64,000 bases of DNA from contig QQNE01000002.1 in assembly GCA_003402735.1 (NCBI GenBank), positions 1 to 64,000 of the forward strand, given 5' to 3'. Positions within the stretch are counted from its first letter, which is position 1; each line of letters opens with the position of its first letter. Shown in pieces: positions 30,439 to 40,779 of the stretch. Both the position numbers and the translations under genes were made by a program. The stretch comes from Verrucomicrobiota bacterium (GTDB lineage Bacteria; Verrucomicrobiota; Verrucomicrobiia; Verrucomicrobiales; DEV007). The notes below the pieces were generated by a model. That model had not been told where the DNA came from and did not search any database. It saw only the letters and a list, made by a program, of their open reading frames with translations.

Positions 30439-33400
30439 ATGTTCACTCAGATTCTCTACCGGCCCGCGTTGGCCATTGTCATCTCCATCATCCTGCTCTT
30501 CCTGGGCCTGTTGGGGATCAAAACCCTGCCCATCGCCCAGTTTCCTGACATCGCTCCGCCAACGGTGATGGTCTCCATCGCTTATCCAGGGGCGAGCGCC
30601 AACGTGTTGGTCGATTCCGTTCTGATCCCCCTGGAGCAGTCGATCAATGGGGTCCAGAACATGCGTTATATGGTCTCCTCGGCCACAAGCGCGGGTGAAG
30701 CCACCATCACCATTTATTTTGAACCGGGCACAGACCCGGACATCAACGTGGTGAACGTGCAGAACCGCGTGAACATCATGCTGAGTCGGCTCCCGCCCCT
30801 CGTCGTTCGTGAGGGCATCCTCGTGAGTCAGGTCGTCCCGAGCATGTTGATGTATGTGAACCTGTTCAGCACGGATCCAAACGCCGACCAGAAGGATCTC
30901 TACAACTACGCCAACGTCTACATCATGCCGGAACTGAAGCGGATTCAGGGCATGGGTCTGCCGCGGAACCTGGGCAACCGCAGCTTTGCGATGCGGATCT
31001 GGCTGAACCCCGAGCGAATGCGCGCCTACAACATCTCCGTGGAGGACGTGATGAAGGCCCTGGCGGAACAGAGCATCATCGGGTCCCCCGGACGCCTCGG
31101 CCAAGCCACCGGGATGACCTCGCAGTCCAGGGAATACGTCCTGACCTACATCGGACGTTATAACAAGGCCGAGCAATATGGAGAAATCATTCTGCGGGCC
31201 AATCCCGATGGGGAGATTCTCCGGCTCAAAGACGTATGTGTTCCGCCTGAGTCCGCACAAGGCATGCCCGCCACTGCGGCTTCATCCACCGGACCCGCCA
31301 AGCACTATCACGAAGGAATTGAACTCGGCTCCGAATTCTTTGATATCTATTCGGACATCAACGGACACCCCACCGCCTCGATCGTCCTCAAGCAGGCCCC
31401 CGGCTCAAACGCCGCTCAGGTGATTGAACTGATCAAGGCGAAACTTGAGGAGATGAGAGAGTCGTTCCCTCCGGGAATGGATTATGAATTGGCCTATGAC
31501 GTCTCCCATTTCCTGGATGCCTCCATCGAAAAGGTGGTTCACACCCTGATTGAGGCCTTCATCTTGGTGTCGCTCGTCGTCTTCATGTTCCTCGGCGACC
31601 TCCGCTCCACCCTGATCCCCACCCTCGCCGTTCCCGTCTCTTTGATCGGGACTTTCTTCTTCCTGCAACTGATGGGTTTGTCAATCAACCTGATCACCCT
31701 CTTCGCGATGGTGTTGGCCATCGGGGTGGTGGTGGATGACGCCATCGTCGTGGTGGAGGCGGTGCACGCAAAGATGGCCGCCAAACATCTCTCCCCCTAT
31801 CGAGCCACCATGGAGGTGCTTCATGAGATCAGCGGGGCCATCATCGCCATCACACTGGTGATGACGGCGGTCTTTGTCCCGGTCACCTTCATCCCGGGCC
31901 CGGTCGGGCAGTTCTACCGGCAATTCGGGATTACGATGGCCACCTCGATCGTTCTTTCCGGTCTCGTCGCCCTGACCCTGACCCCCGTGCTTTGCGCGAT
32001 GATCCTCAAGCCTCACGACAATCACGCCAATGGCCATTCCGCTCCGGCCGGGGAGAAAAAAAACCGTGGCCTGTTCCACAAGATCCTGGTCGGTGCCGGG
32101 GGTTTGATCGTCCTCGCCGGCATCACCTACCTAGCCTATCACTTGTGGGGACCCATCGGATTCCTCTTCATCCTCTTGCCATTTGTTCGAGGCCCATTTG
32201 ACCGTGCCGTGGAAGCGATCACCCGCGGCTATTCAGGCTTTGTGCGAGCCATTGCCACCCGCCGCCTCTTTACGGTGGTGACGATCGGAGCCTTCACAGC
32301 GGCAATCGTTGCCGTGAACCTAAAACTTCCGACGGGTTTCATTCCCGGTGAGGATCAGGGGATTATTTATGCCGTTCTGCAGACACCCCCTGGTTCCACG
32401 CTGGAATACACCAACGCCAAGTCACAGGAATTGGAGAGCATCGCCAGAGGACTTGAGGAGGTGACCTCCATCACCTCACTGGCAGGATATGAGGTCCTGA
32501 CCGAGGGCCGTGGTTCCAACGCCGGGACCTGTATCATCAACCTGAGGGATTGGGATGAGCGCAAGCGCACGGCTCGCGAAATCATCCTGGAGCTCGAGGA
32601 GCGATGCCACAAGATGACCAACGTCAAACTCGAGTTCTTCGAACCACCGGCCGTCCCCGGTTTCGGTGCGGCCGGGGGTTTCAGCTTGGTGCTTCTGGAC
32701 AAAACCCAATCCAGCGTGGTCGACTACGCCAAGCTCGGAGTGATCACGGACAAATTCATCGCCGCCCTCAAGGAACGCGAGGAATTGAAAAACCTGTTCA
32801 CGTTCTATACCGCGAACTATCCCCAATACGAATTGGTCATCGACAATGACGTGGCCATGCAAAAAGGTGTGTCCATCCAGACCGCCCTGGATAACCTCAA
32901 CATCCTGATCGGCAGCACCTATGAACAGGGCTTCATTCTGTTCAACCAGTTCTACAAGGTCTACGTCCAATCATGGCCGGAATTCCGCCGCATGCCCGAG
33001 GACCTGAACAATCTGTTCGTCAAAAACGACCACGGGGAAATGGTCCCCTACTCCTCGTTCATGTCCATCAAGAAGCGCCAGGGCCTCAACGAGATCGACC
33101 GCTTCAATCTCTACCCAGCCGCCATCATCCAAGGCGCTCCCGCCCCCGGGTTCAGCACCGGCCAGGCCATCAAAGCGGTTCAGGAGGTCGCGGCAGATCC
33201 GAATGTGGTACCTCGTGGCTACGGGATCGACTGGTCCGGCCTCTCCTACGACGAATCCCGAAAAGGCAACGAAGCGATTTACATCTTCCTCATCGTGGTC
33301 GCCTTCGTCTATCTCGTCCTCGTCGCCCAATACGAGAGCTTCATCATCCCCCTCGCGGTCATCCTCTCTCTGCCTGTCGGCATCTTCGGCTCTTTCCTGT

Positions 33401-33858
33401 TCCTCAAGGTCATGGGCTTGGCCAACGATGTGTATGCCCAGATCGGTCTGGTCATGCTCGTGGGCCTCCTCGCCAAGAACGCCATCCTCATCGTTGAGTT
33501 TGCGGTGCAGCGCCGCCGCGAGGGCCTTTCCCTGCTCGATGCCGCGGTCGAGGGCGGAAGGCTGCGCTTCCGTCCCATCCAGATGACCTCGTTCGCCTTC
33601 ATTGCCGGTCTCATCCCGCTGGTCTTCGCCACCGGAGCAGGCGCCATCGGCAACCGCACCATCGGCACCACCGGGGCGGGCGGAATGATCCTCGGCACCG
33701 TGATCGGTGTCCTGCTCATTCCTGGCCTGTATTACCTGTTCGGCCGCATGGCGGATGGTCAAAAACTCCTCAAGGACGAAGTGGACGAACCCCTCACCGA
33801 ATCCCTGGAGCACGCGGTGTCGACACCTCCGCACAGTGACGACACCGAGCCTTCGTAA
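30439..33858 (+). CDS. RND efflux permease, HAE1 family (AcrB/MexB-like)
   Basis: 'PTVMVSIAYPGASANVLVDSVLIPLEQSINGV', 'LAIGVVVDDAIVVVEAV', 'VGLLAKNAILIVEFAVQRRREG'. Confidence 0.95.
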   Translation: MFTQILYRPALAIVISIILLFLGLLGIKTLPIAQFPDIAPPTVMVSIAYPGASANVLVDSVLIPLEQSINGVQNMRYMVSSATSAGEATITIYFEPGTDPDINVVNVQNRVNIMLSRLPPLVVREGILVSQVVPSMLMYVNLFSTDPNADQKDLYNYANVYIMPELKRIQGMGLPRNLGNRSFAMRIWLNPERMRAYNISVEDVMKALAEQSIIGSPGRLGQATGMTSQSREYVLTYIGRYNKAEQYGEIILRANPDGEILRLKDVCVPPESAQGMPATAASSTGPAKHYHEGIELGSEFFDIYSDINGHPTASIVLKQAPGSNAAQVIELIKAKLEEMRESFPPGMDYELAYDVSHFLDASIEKVVHTLIEAFILVSLVVFMFLGDLRSTLIPTLAVPVSLIGTFFFLQLMGLSINLITLFAMVLAIGVVVDDAIVVVEAVHAKMAAKHLSPYRATMEVLHEISGAIIAITLVMTAVFVPVTFIPGPVGQFYRQFGITMATSIVLSGLVALTLTPVLCAMILKPHDNHANGHSAPAGEKKNRGLFHKILVGAGGLIVLAGITYLAYHLWGPIGFLFILLPFVRGPFDRAVEAITRGYSGFVRAIATRRLFTVVTIGAFTAAIVAVNLKLPTGFIPGEDQGIIYAVLQTPPGSTLEYTNAKSQELESIARGLEEVTSITSLAGYEVLTEGRGSNAGTCIINLRDWDERKRTAREIILELEERCHKMTNVKLEFFEPPAVPGFGAAGGFSLVLLDKTQSSVVDYAKLGVITDKFIAALKEREELKNLFTFYTANYPQYELVIDNDVAMQKGVSIQTALDNLNILIGSTYEQGFILFNQFYKVYVQSWPEFRRMPEDLNNLFVKNDHGEMVPYSSFMSIKKRQGLNEIDRFNLYPAAIIQGAPAPGFSTGQAIKAVQEVAADPNVVPRGYGIDWSGLSYDESRKGNEAIYIFLIVVAFVYLVLVAQYESFIIPLAVILSLPVGIFGSFLFLKVMGLANDVYAQIGLVMLVGLLAKNAILIVEFAVQRRREGLSLLDAAVEGGRLRFRPIQMTSFAFIAGLIPLVFATGAGAIGNRTIGTTGAGGMILGTVIGVLLIPGLYYLFGRMADGQKLLKDEVDEPLTESLEHAVSTPPHSDDTEPS

Positions 33859-33883
33859 GCCCTGCAAGCGGGGAATCCGCCGG

Positions 33884-35176
33884 TCACCGACTCACCGCAC
33901 CGCTTACGGCGGCGGGTCGTTGCGCACCGTTGAAATCGGTCTCCAACAAATACGTCGGGTCCGCGTGATCAAACGGGGCGGTCGGCACCGGTTTGGCGTC
34001 GTATTGGGCGCCATCCCAGCTCAACCCGACGAAGTCCTCGAGGCCGCGTCCGGCTGAGGCCCCCTGTTTGGGACTGTCGCCCAAAACGATATTCCCGGCC
34101 AGGATCACGCCCTCCCGACCGTTCGGAAAATTGATGGCGCTCCTGTCCCGGGAATAGAGGATATTGTTGGCCAGAATCATCCCCTCACGGCCATTCCAGG
34201 AGCCGCCCTTGAACGCATCCCCGGTATTGATGATGGTGTTGTGGAGCACTTGCAGATTCAGAGACTTGCCCTGGTGATCCGTGCTGACGAATCCCGAACC
34301 CTTGCCACTGATGAGCACATTGTTGCGCACGATCGCCTCACCTTGAACCTGCATGGCGCTGTCGGCACTGCGCCGACAGAGATTGCGCTCGATGATGTTC
34401 ACCGGTTTCCCCGCAGTGCCGTAAACGGTGATGCAGGGATACTGGGTGTCGTGCACATCGTTCTCGGCAATCAGGTTGCCCCAGGAGCCCTGTTTGACCT
34501 CGATGCCGTCCCCTTGCGAGCCTTTGCAATCATGGATGTGATTGAGGGCGATGACGCTCTCGCTCATGATGAACTCGCCATTGTTCGCCCCGAGATACAT
34601 TCCCTCGCCATGTCCGCCACCGTCATGCAGATGATTGCGGGTCAGAAAAAGACGATTGGAATTGGCGCTATTGGCGCTGAGGCAGACGGCCCCGGTGTGA
34701 TGGATGTGGCACCGATCAATCCAGACCTCGCTGCATTGGCCGAGCCGCAGACCATGACTGCCGCCGGTGATCTCGACCCCTCGCACACACAGGTGATGGA
34801 CGGGCGCAGCCGAACCGATGTTCATCACGTTCTGGTTCGCATCCGCCCGGGTGAGCACCACCTTGGCCCCTTCCTCCGCCACGATCCAGATCGGCGCCTC
34901 TGCGGTGCCACTCACGCTGATTTCCCAGCGCCGCCCCAGCAGATAGGTGCCCGCCGCAACGACCAATTGATCGCCCGGTTGCAACGCCGCCACGGCCTTG
35001 GCAAGCGCGTCCTCCCCGGTGTCGGTGTGCTTCAGGATGCGCTTGGGAACCGCATCGGCCCAGGCCGGAGCATAGCGCGCATCCGCCGCATGCAGGATCG
35101 CCACGGAGGCGAGCCAGAGCACTCCGACGCCGCGAAACTGGGAAAAAGCGAAAATCGATGATGGCTTGGGGATCAT
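33884..35176 (-). CDS. right-handed parallel beta-helix repeat protein
   Basis: Signal peptide; ladder-like 'GVEITGGSHGLRLGQCSEVWIDRCHIHHTGAVCLSANSANSNRLFLTRNHLHDGGG'. Confidence 0.8.
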   Translation of the reverse strand: MIPKPSSIFAFSQFRGVGVLWLASVAILHAADARYAPAWADAVPKRILKHTDTGEDALAKAVAALQPGDQLVVAAGTYLLGRRWEISVSGTAEAPIWIVAEEGAKVVLTRADANQNVMNIGSAAPVHHLCVRGVEITGGSHGLRLGQCSEVWIDRCHIHHTGAVCLSANSANSNRLFLTRNHLHDGGGHGEGMYLGANNGEFIMSESVIALNHIHDCKGSQGDGIEVKQGSWGNLIAENDVHDTQYPCITVYGTAGKPVNIIERNLCRRSADSAMQVQGEAIVRNNVLISGKGSGFVSTDHQGKSLNLQVLHNTIINTGDAFKGGSWNGREGMILANNILYSRDRSAINFPNGREGVILAGNIVLGDSPKQGASAGRGLEDFVGLSWDGAQYDAKPVPTAPFDHADPTYLLETDFNGAQRPAAVSGAVSR

Positions 35177-35309
35177 AATGCGCCATCGTCACGGAGTGGG
35201 CGGTCCGTTTCAATAGACAAAAATGGGCCAGCGCTGAAATCCCGAAACTTTCGCGAAACATGCCGAGGTGGATGGCAGTGTCATCGGGGCAGATCATCCC
35301 AGGAACCCG

Positions 35310-36704
35310 ATGAACGGCGAACAACTCCCCGACCGTGGCCATCTCGCGGCCCAATCACGCCGACACTTTCTCCGAACCGCCGGTGCAGGCGCGGCGATCC
35401 TGGCAACGGGCGGACGCGCGGAGGAAGGGATCACCGCCAGGGTGCGCAACCCTCTGCTGCGCACGCCGTTGGCGCTGCTGATCGACGACTCGTGCCCGGT
35501 GATCAACCTGGGTTGGCATTGGATCCAACAGCGGCATCGGTGGCGGCAACGTCTGCACCCCGGCACGGAAGCCTCGGGCTGGGAACGATTCCACGACAAG
35601 CTCGGAAGCATGGAGCGCACCGTGCCCGCAGATTTCGCACGCGAATGGGGCGAGTGGTGCGGAGAACAAGGCATTCGCGGAAAGTTCAGCATGGTGCCGT
35701 TTCCTGCCGGTGCGGGGCGCATTGACCAAAGCTTTCCCGGCCATCCCGCGGGTGAACTGAGAGAGTGGCTGCGAGTGACGCGGGAGATCATCCAACCAAA
35801 CTTCGACATCACGCCGGAAATCCTTTCCCACACGGGCGTGGTGGATTTGAAGACGTGGCAGCTGACAGATGCCTGGGAACAATACGAATGGGTCGATCCG
35901 CCGGTGGACCAATTGACCGATTACCTCACCGCCTCCCTGCAACTGCTCAAAAATGCCGGGATCGCTTGCGATGGCATCACCAGCCCCGGAGCTTTCGGAA
36001 AGAAAAAGGAAGAGGCCTATGCCCGCGCGGCGCTGGAGGCCGCCGTCCAGGTCACCGGCAACCTTCGGCCGTTTTATTTCCTTTGGGTGCGCGACAAGGA
36101 GGATCCGGACACGCCCCTCTGGCATGTGGACAAAAACCGCGGTCGCGCCATCGCGAGCGTGATTCCCGGCACAGGCGATTGGTTCGGCGGCTCCGGCTAC
36201 GATCCGTCCGAGCCGGACCGATTCATCGCCGAAGACCTCGAACACGGGCGGGTGCCTGAACTGCTGAGAAAGGAATTGCCGACCATCCTGCTGGGTCACT
36301 GGCCTTGCTTTTCTGCGAACGGTGCGCCCGGCTTCAAAACGCTCAAAACCGTGAAGCGCCGTCTCGATGCTCTGGATCCCGATCGCACGCACACCCTCTG
36401 GGTGAAGACGAGCGAAATCGGACGTTACGAAATGGCAAAGAAGCTCAGCGAGATCACCATCGCCCCGACCACCGATCCGGCCGCGTCCAGCCTGACCCTT
36501 GTCACAAAGTTCCCGACCGCCAACTTCACCCTCACCTTGAATCGAACCGCGAAACGGTTCCAGTTCGGTTCCACCGACCTGCGCCAAGTCAACTCGATCC
36601 GCGACTTCCGCGCCGGCACCTTCCTGACAGACGGACCGACCACGCACGTCGCGTTCGATTTGCCGGAGGGCATCACGAACCTGCTTGCGACCTGGACAGG
36701 ATAG
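35310..36704 (+). CDS. Tat-exported hypothetical protein (polysaccharide deacetylase-like)
   Basis: N-terminal 'SRRHFLRTAGAGAAILATGG' Tat-like; 'LALLIDDSCPVINLGWHW' and downstream context suggest an NodB-like fold. Confidence 0.55.
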   Translation: MNGEQLPDRGHLAAQSRRHFLRTAGAGAAILATGGRAEEGITARVRNPLLRTPLALLIDDSCPVINLGWHWIQQRHRWRQRLHPGTEASGWERFHDKLGSMERTVPADFAREWGEWCGEQGIRGKFSMVPFPAGAGRIDQSFPGHPAGELREWLRVTREIIQPNFDITPEILSHTGVVDLKTWQLTDAWEQYEWVDPPVDQLTDYLTASLQLLKNAGIACDGITSPGAFGKKKEEAYARAALEAAVQVTGNLRPFYFLWVRDKEDPDTPLWHVDKNRGRAIASVIPGTGDWFGGSGYDPSEPDRFIAEDLEHGRVPELLRKELPTILLGHWPCFSANGAPGFKTLKTVKRRLDALDPDRTHTLWVKTSEIGRYEMAKKLSEITIAPTTDPAASSLTLVTKFPTANFTLTLNRTAKRFQFGSTDLRQVNSIRDFRAGTFLTDGPTTHVAFDLPEGITNLLATWTG

Positions 36705-36747
36705 AATCTCCGGGCTCCCGCCTGTCGAATCACCTTTTTTCAGACCC

Positions 36748-37950
36748 ATGACCACCGCTCCCGAAACGAATTTGCCCACCGACCGTCTGCTCTCACTCGA
36801 TGCCTATCGAGGTTTCATCATGATCTGTCTGAGCTGGGGCGGATTCGGATTGGGAAAGTTCAGCGAACTGAAGATGCAGGCTCATCCCGCCTCGGGTTGG
36901 TGGCGGTTTTTCCATGCGCAATTTGATCATGGCCCATGGGCCGGCTGGGGTTTTTGGGATCTCATCATGCCCGCCTTCCTCTTCATGGTCGGCATGGCCA
37001 TGCCCTTTTCCCAGACCAGACGCGAACGCGACGGCCACAGCCGCGGCCAGATCCTGCGCCACACGATGATCCGAACCTCGGTGCTCATTCTTCTCGGCCT
37101 TTTCCTGGCCTCCCACAGCAAGCCCGACGCCGCATGGACCTTGACAAACACCCTGGCGCAGATCGGCCTCTGTTACCCGATCGCCGCGCTTTGCGTGGGA
37201 CGCGGATTGCGGACCCAGGCCCTCGTCTCGGCAGGGGCGCTGGCATTCACGTGGTTGCTTTTCGTGGGCCACGGAGGCTCGTCCCAACCCGGCCCCGGCA
37301 TCACACCGGAATGGGCCGCCGCAAACCATGGCGGAATCTCCCAAGCCTGGTGGAAATGCTCGAATGTGGCCCATGCCTTCGATGTCTGGTTCCTCAACCT
37401 ATTCCCGCAAAACGCCCCGTTCGTGGCGAATGACGGGGGCTATCAGACCCTCAATTTCATCCCCTCACTCGCCACCATGATCGCGGGCATCATGTGCGCG
37501 GATTGGGTCCGTTCCCGCGAGATCGATCCCCCGCGCAAACTGCGTGTCCTCTTGATCGCCGGGACGGCGCTGGTGTTCTTGGGAGAAATCATCGGCCACA
37601 GCGGCTTGTGCCCAATCATCAAACGCATCTGGACGCCCAGTTTCGGACTCGTATGCACTGGCATGTGTGTGCTCATGCTCGGCGCGTTTTATTGGATGGT
37701 GGACGTGCGTGGATGGAAGCGCTGGACCTTTCCGCTCCTGGTCGCCGGAGCGAATTCCATCGCCCTCTACCTGATGTCCCAACTTCTCAAACCGTGGGTC
37801 GGTGGCCTCTGGCAACGCTACCTCGGCAAAGAGATCTTCCTCAGCGCGGGGCCCGAAATGGAATCCGTGCTCCGCTACTCGGCCATCGGCTTCACGTTCT
37901 GGCTCGTGGTCTACTGGATGTATCGAAACAAATACTTCGTGAGGATTTGA
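36748..37950 (+). CDS. DUF5009 / heparan-alpha-glucosaminide N-acetyltransferase-like membrane protein
   Basis: 'RLLSLDAYRGFIMICLSWGGFGLGK', 'WGFWDLIMPAFLFMVGMAMPFS', multiple TM segments. Confidence 0.8.
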   Translation: MTTAPETNLPTDRLLSLDAYRGFIMICLSWGGFGLGKFSELKMQAHPASGWWRFFHAQFDHGPWAGWGFWDLIMPAFLFMVGMAMPFSQTRRERDGHSRGQILRHTMIRTSVLILLGLFLASHSKPDAAWTLTNTLAQIGLCYPIAALCVGRGLRTQALVSAGALAFTWLLFVGHGGSSQPGPGITPEWAAANHGGISQAWWKCSNVAHAFDVWFLNLFPQNAPFVANDGGYQTLNFIPSLATMIAGIMCADWVRSREIDPPRKLRVLLIAGTALVFLGEIIGHSGLCPIIKRIWTPSFGLVCTGMCVLMLGAFYWMVDVRGWKRWTFPLLVAGANSIALYLMSQLLKPWVGGLWQRYLGKEIFLSAGPEMESVLRYSAIGFTFWLVVYWMYRNKYFVRI

Positions 37951-38020
37951 CGCCCTGCCATCCCTCCCGGGTCCAGAACACGGGAATCACATGGCCACGA
38001 TGATTCGGTGACGGGCGCAG

Positions 38021-39466
38021 TTATTTCCCCTCGACCGCCCACCGCTTCATGAGCGCAATGTTGGCCTCGATCTCCGGTCGCAACCCATTCTTCCGGCTCT
38101 GCCCGAGATACACGGCCATATCGCTGTCGTATTGAGCTTCCGGCTCCGGTTGACGACCCTGGTCGGCGGTGCGCTCCATCCAATCTTCCAGGCGCCCCCG
38201 CATCTCGGTCAGGACCTTGGCAAATGCGGGGTCCGCGGCGAGATTTTTGATTTCCCAAGGATCCACGCGCGTGTCGTAGAGCTCCTCGGCGGGCCGTTCC
38301 GGAGCGAAGAGCGATTCCTGCAAGGGCGTGAGCAGGCCCTCGGCCCGGGCCTGGCGCAGCGCGATGGAGCAGGGCTTGTGATCCTTGTAATTGTTCGGCT
38401 GAAGATGCGGACGCTTCGGCAAAAAATTGCGGATGTAGAGCCAATCAGCCGTCCGCACAGAACGCAGGTGATCGACCGTCTCGTCGGCCCTGTCCCGGGC
38501 GGCGAAAATGGCTTCGCGCGGCGGGTAATCCCTGGCAAACACATCGCGCGACTGCATGCCGGGCGGCTTCGCAATCCCAGCCAGCGCCAGGGAGGTTGCG
38601 GCCAGGTCGATGTGTTCCACGAGATCCTCACGGACGCGCCCTGACGGAATGCCTGGACCGCGGACCACGCAGGGAATCCGGGTGCCCTCGGCATAGAGAT
38701 ATTGCTTGCCCCGGGCGTGACTGACTCCGTGATCCGTGATGAAAAAAACCACGGTCTGATCCAGAATCCCCTCCCCTTCCAACCGGGAACGAATCTCGCC
38801 GATCTGTTGATCCACGAGGCGGCAGGCATCGAGCGTGAGCGCCCAATCCGCACGCAGTGCCGGGGTGGCGGGATAATAAGGCGGCAACGTCAGGGTTTCA
38901 GGATCGGTCAGGCGGCCCAGCTTTTCGGTGAAAACTTTGGCCGCATTGGCACCGTCGCGCACTTTTCCGCCGTGCAATTGGATCTGGGCGAAAAAAGGTT
39001 TTCCGGGAGGGCGCCCCGCCCAATCGTTGGCATCGTAGAGACCCGGGTCCCACTCAAAATTGTAGTCAGTCTTGGCAATCCCCTTGCCTTTGCCGGGCCA
39101 ATCCCCGTTGCAAGTCCAATACCCCGCCTCTTGAAAAAGACGGGGCACCGGTGTCACGTCTTCAGGCAGCCGAATCTTCACCGTCCCTCTTCCGCTGCGG
39201 TGATGATGAGCTCCGATGGAGGTCTGATACATCCCGGTGATCAACGCGGAACGCGAAATGGAGCAGATGGGAGCGGTGACGTGGGCGTTGGCGAATCGGG
39301 TGCCCTCGGCGGCAAGACGATCCACGTTCGGCGTGGTGATCGCCGTCTCACCGTAGCAACCGAAGTGCGGGGACATGTCCTCGCTGATGATCCAGAGGAT
39401 GTTGGGACGCTCCGCGGCGCGAGCGCTGAGGAAGATGGCGAAAAAGGCCAGGATCAACAATTTCAT
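38021..39466 (-). CDS. sulfatase (heparan N-sulfatase-like) with non-canonical CSISR motif
   Basis: Signal peptide 'MKLLILAFFAIFLSARA', 'ERPNILWIISEDMSPHFGCYGETAITTPNVDRLAAEG', 'APICSISRSALITGMYQTSIGAHHHRSGRG', 'FFITDHGVSHARGK'. Start 39466 shares ATGA with the upstream stop. Confidence 0.9.
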   Translation of the reverse strand: MKLLILAFFAIFLSARAAERPNILWIISEDMSPHFGCYGETAITTPNVDRLAAEGTRFANAHVTAPICSISRSALITGMYQTSIGAHHHRSGRGTVKIRLPEDVTPVPRLFQEAGYWTCNGDWPGKGKGIAKTDYNFEWDPGLYDANDWAGRPPGKPFFAQIQLHGGKVRDGANAAKVFTEKLGRLTDPETLTLPPYYPATPALRADWALTLDACRLVDQQIGEIRSRLEGEGILDQTVVFFITDHGVSHARGKQYLYAEGTRIPCVVRGPGIPSGRVREDLVEHIDLAATSLALAGIAKPPGMQSRDVFARDYPPREAIFAARDRADETVDHLRSVRTADWLYIRNFLPKRPHLQPNNYKDHKPCSIALRQARAEGLLTPLQESLFAPERPAEELYDTRVDPWEIKNLAADPAFAKVLTEMRGRLEDWMERTADQGRQPEPEAQYDSDMAVYLGQSRKNGLRPEIEANIALMKRWAVEGK

Positions 39467-40776
39467 GGAGAAACTTCGCGACGATAGGCCTCGGCCAGCA
39501 GGACCACGGGTTGCACCACCTGGACCGGCAAATCCCGCTGCTGCAGACCCCGGGCAAGTTGCAGATGACAGCCGGGATTGGCGGTGGCCACGAGCTCCGC
39601 GGCGGTCCCGGCAATGCGCCCGGTCTTTCGTTCGAGCAGCCGCTGGCTTTCCTCCGGTTGCAGAATGTTGTAAATCCCGGCGCTGCCGCAGCACAGGTCC
39701 GATTCCGGGAGTTCCACAAGCTGGAAGCCGGGAAGGGCACGCAGAATCTCGCGGGGCGGGTTGCGGATGCCCTGCCCATGCGACAAGTGACAGGACTCGT
39801 GATAGGTCAACCGGACAGATTCGGATTCCGCGGCGAGGTTCCGGGGCTTGCGAAACCCTGTGCCCACCAGGAACTCGTGGATATCCTTCACCTTGGCGTC
39901 CCAAGCCCGTGCCTTGGTGGCGAGATCTCCCTCCGCAAAGAGTCCGGCATAATGCTTGAGATGGGAGCCGCAACCTCCGGCATTGGTGATGATCGCATCG
40001 AGCCCGTCCAGTTCGAACCGCTCCATCAAGGCTTTCGCGGCCCGGCGCGCCAACTCCGGAGCACCGTTGTGGGCATGCAGCGAACCGCAACAGGATTGCA
40101 GCCGGGGCGTCACCACTTCCCATCCATTCGCCAGGAGAACATCCGCCGTCGCCCGGTTCACGGAGCCAAAGGCCAGCGATTGAATGCACCCGCTCAACAG
40201 GCCGACCCGGCCGCGCACCGGAATTCCTGCGGGCGGCACTTCCACCTCCGCGATGCACCCGTCACTGAACGGCGACTCCATCCCCGGAGCCTGCGGTTCC
40301 AGGTCCCCGATTTTGCGGCCGAGCAGGTAGGGCAACTTGAGCCGCCGCACCCAGTCCGCCAAGCCTGTCCGCTGGTAGGTCCGCAACAGCCATCCCACCA
40401 GCCGAAGCCGCCGCGGAAACAAAAAAATCTGTTCCAGGACCAGCCAACGGTAAAAGCGCCGCATCGGTCCCCCAGAGCTGTGATTCGCTTCGGTCTCGGC
40501 CCGGGCCGTTTCGAACATCGTGCCGTAATCGACCCCGGCCGGACAAGCCGTGGTGCAAGCCAGGCAACCGAGACAATAGTTCATCTCCCGGGCCAAGTCC
40601 TGACCGGCTTCGAATCGCCCGTCCGCCACCGCCCGCATCAGGGCGATGCGTCCCCGCGGACTGTGCCGCTCCAGCTTGGAACTGATGTAGGTCGGGCAGG
40701 TGGGCAAGCACATCCCGCAGTGCATGCATTGTTGCAGCACCTTGTAGTCGAGATCACGAAGAGAAGCCTTGGCCAT
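39463..40776 (-). CDS. glcF: glycolate oxidase iron-sulfur subunit
   Basis: 'QCMHCGMCLPTCPTY', 'NYCLGCLACTTACPAGVDYG', CCG motifs 'LQSCCGSLHAHNG', 'ESDLCCGSAGIYNI'. Confidence 0.92.
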   Translation of the reverse strand: MAKASLRDLDYKVLQQCMHCGMCLPTCPTYISSKLERHSPRGRIALMRAVADGRFEAGQDLAREMNYCLGCLACTTACPAGVDYGTMFETARAETEANHSSGGPMRRFYRWLVLEQIFLFPRRLRLVGWLLRTYQRTGLADWVRRLKLPYLLGRKIGDLEPQAPGMESPFSDGCIAEVEVPPAGIPVRGRVGLLSGCIQSLAFGSVNRATADVLLANGWEVVTPRLQSCCGSLHAHNGAPELARRAAKALMERFELDGLDAIITNAGGCGSHLKHYAGLFAEGDLATKARAWDAKVKDIHEFLVGTGFRKPRNLAAESESVRLTYHESCHLSHGQGIRNPPREILRALPGFQLVELPESDLCCGSAGIYNILQPEESQRLLERKTGRIAGTAAELVATANPGCHLQLARGLQQRDLPVQVVQPVVLLAEAYRREVSP

Positions 40777-40779
40777 GGC

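Noticed and set aside
35355-36779. 474-aa minus-strand ORF opposite the Tat-exported protein
   Set aside because: No signal or domain; the plus-strand gene has a Tat-like leader and coherent sequence.
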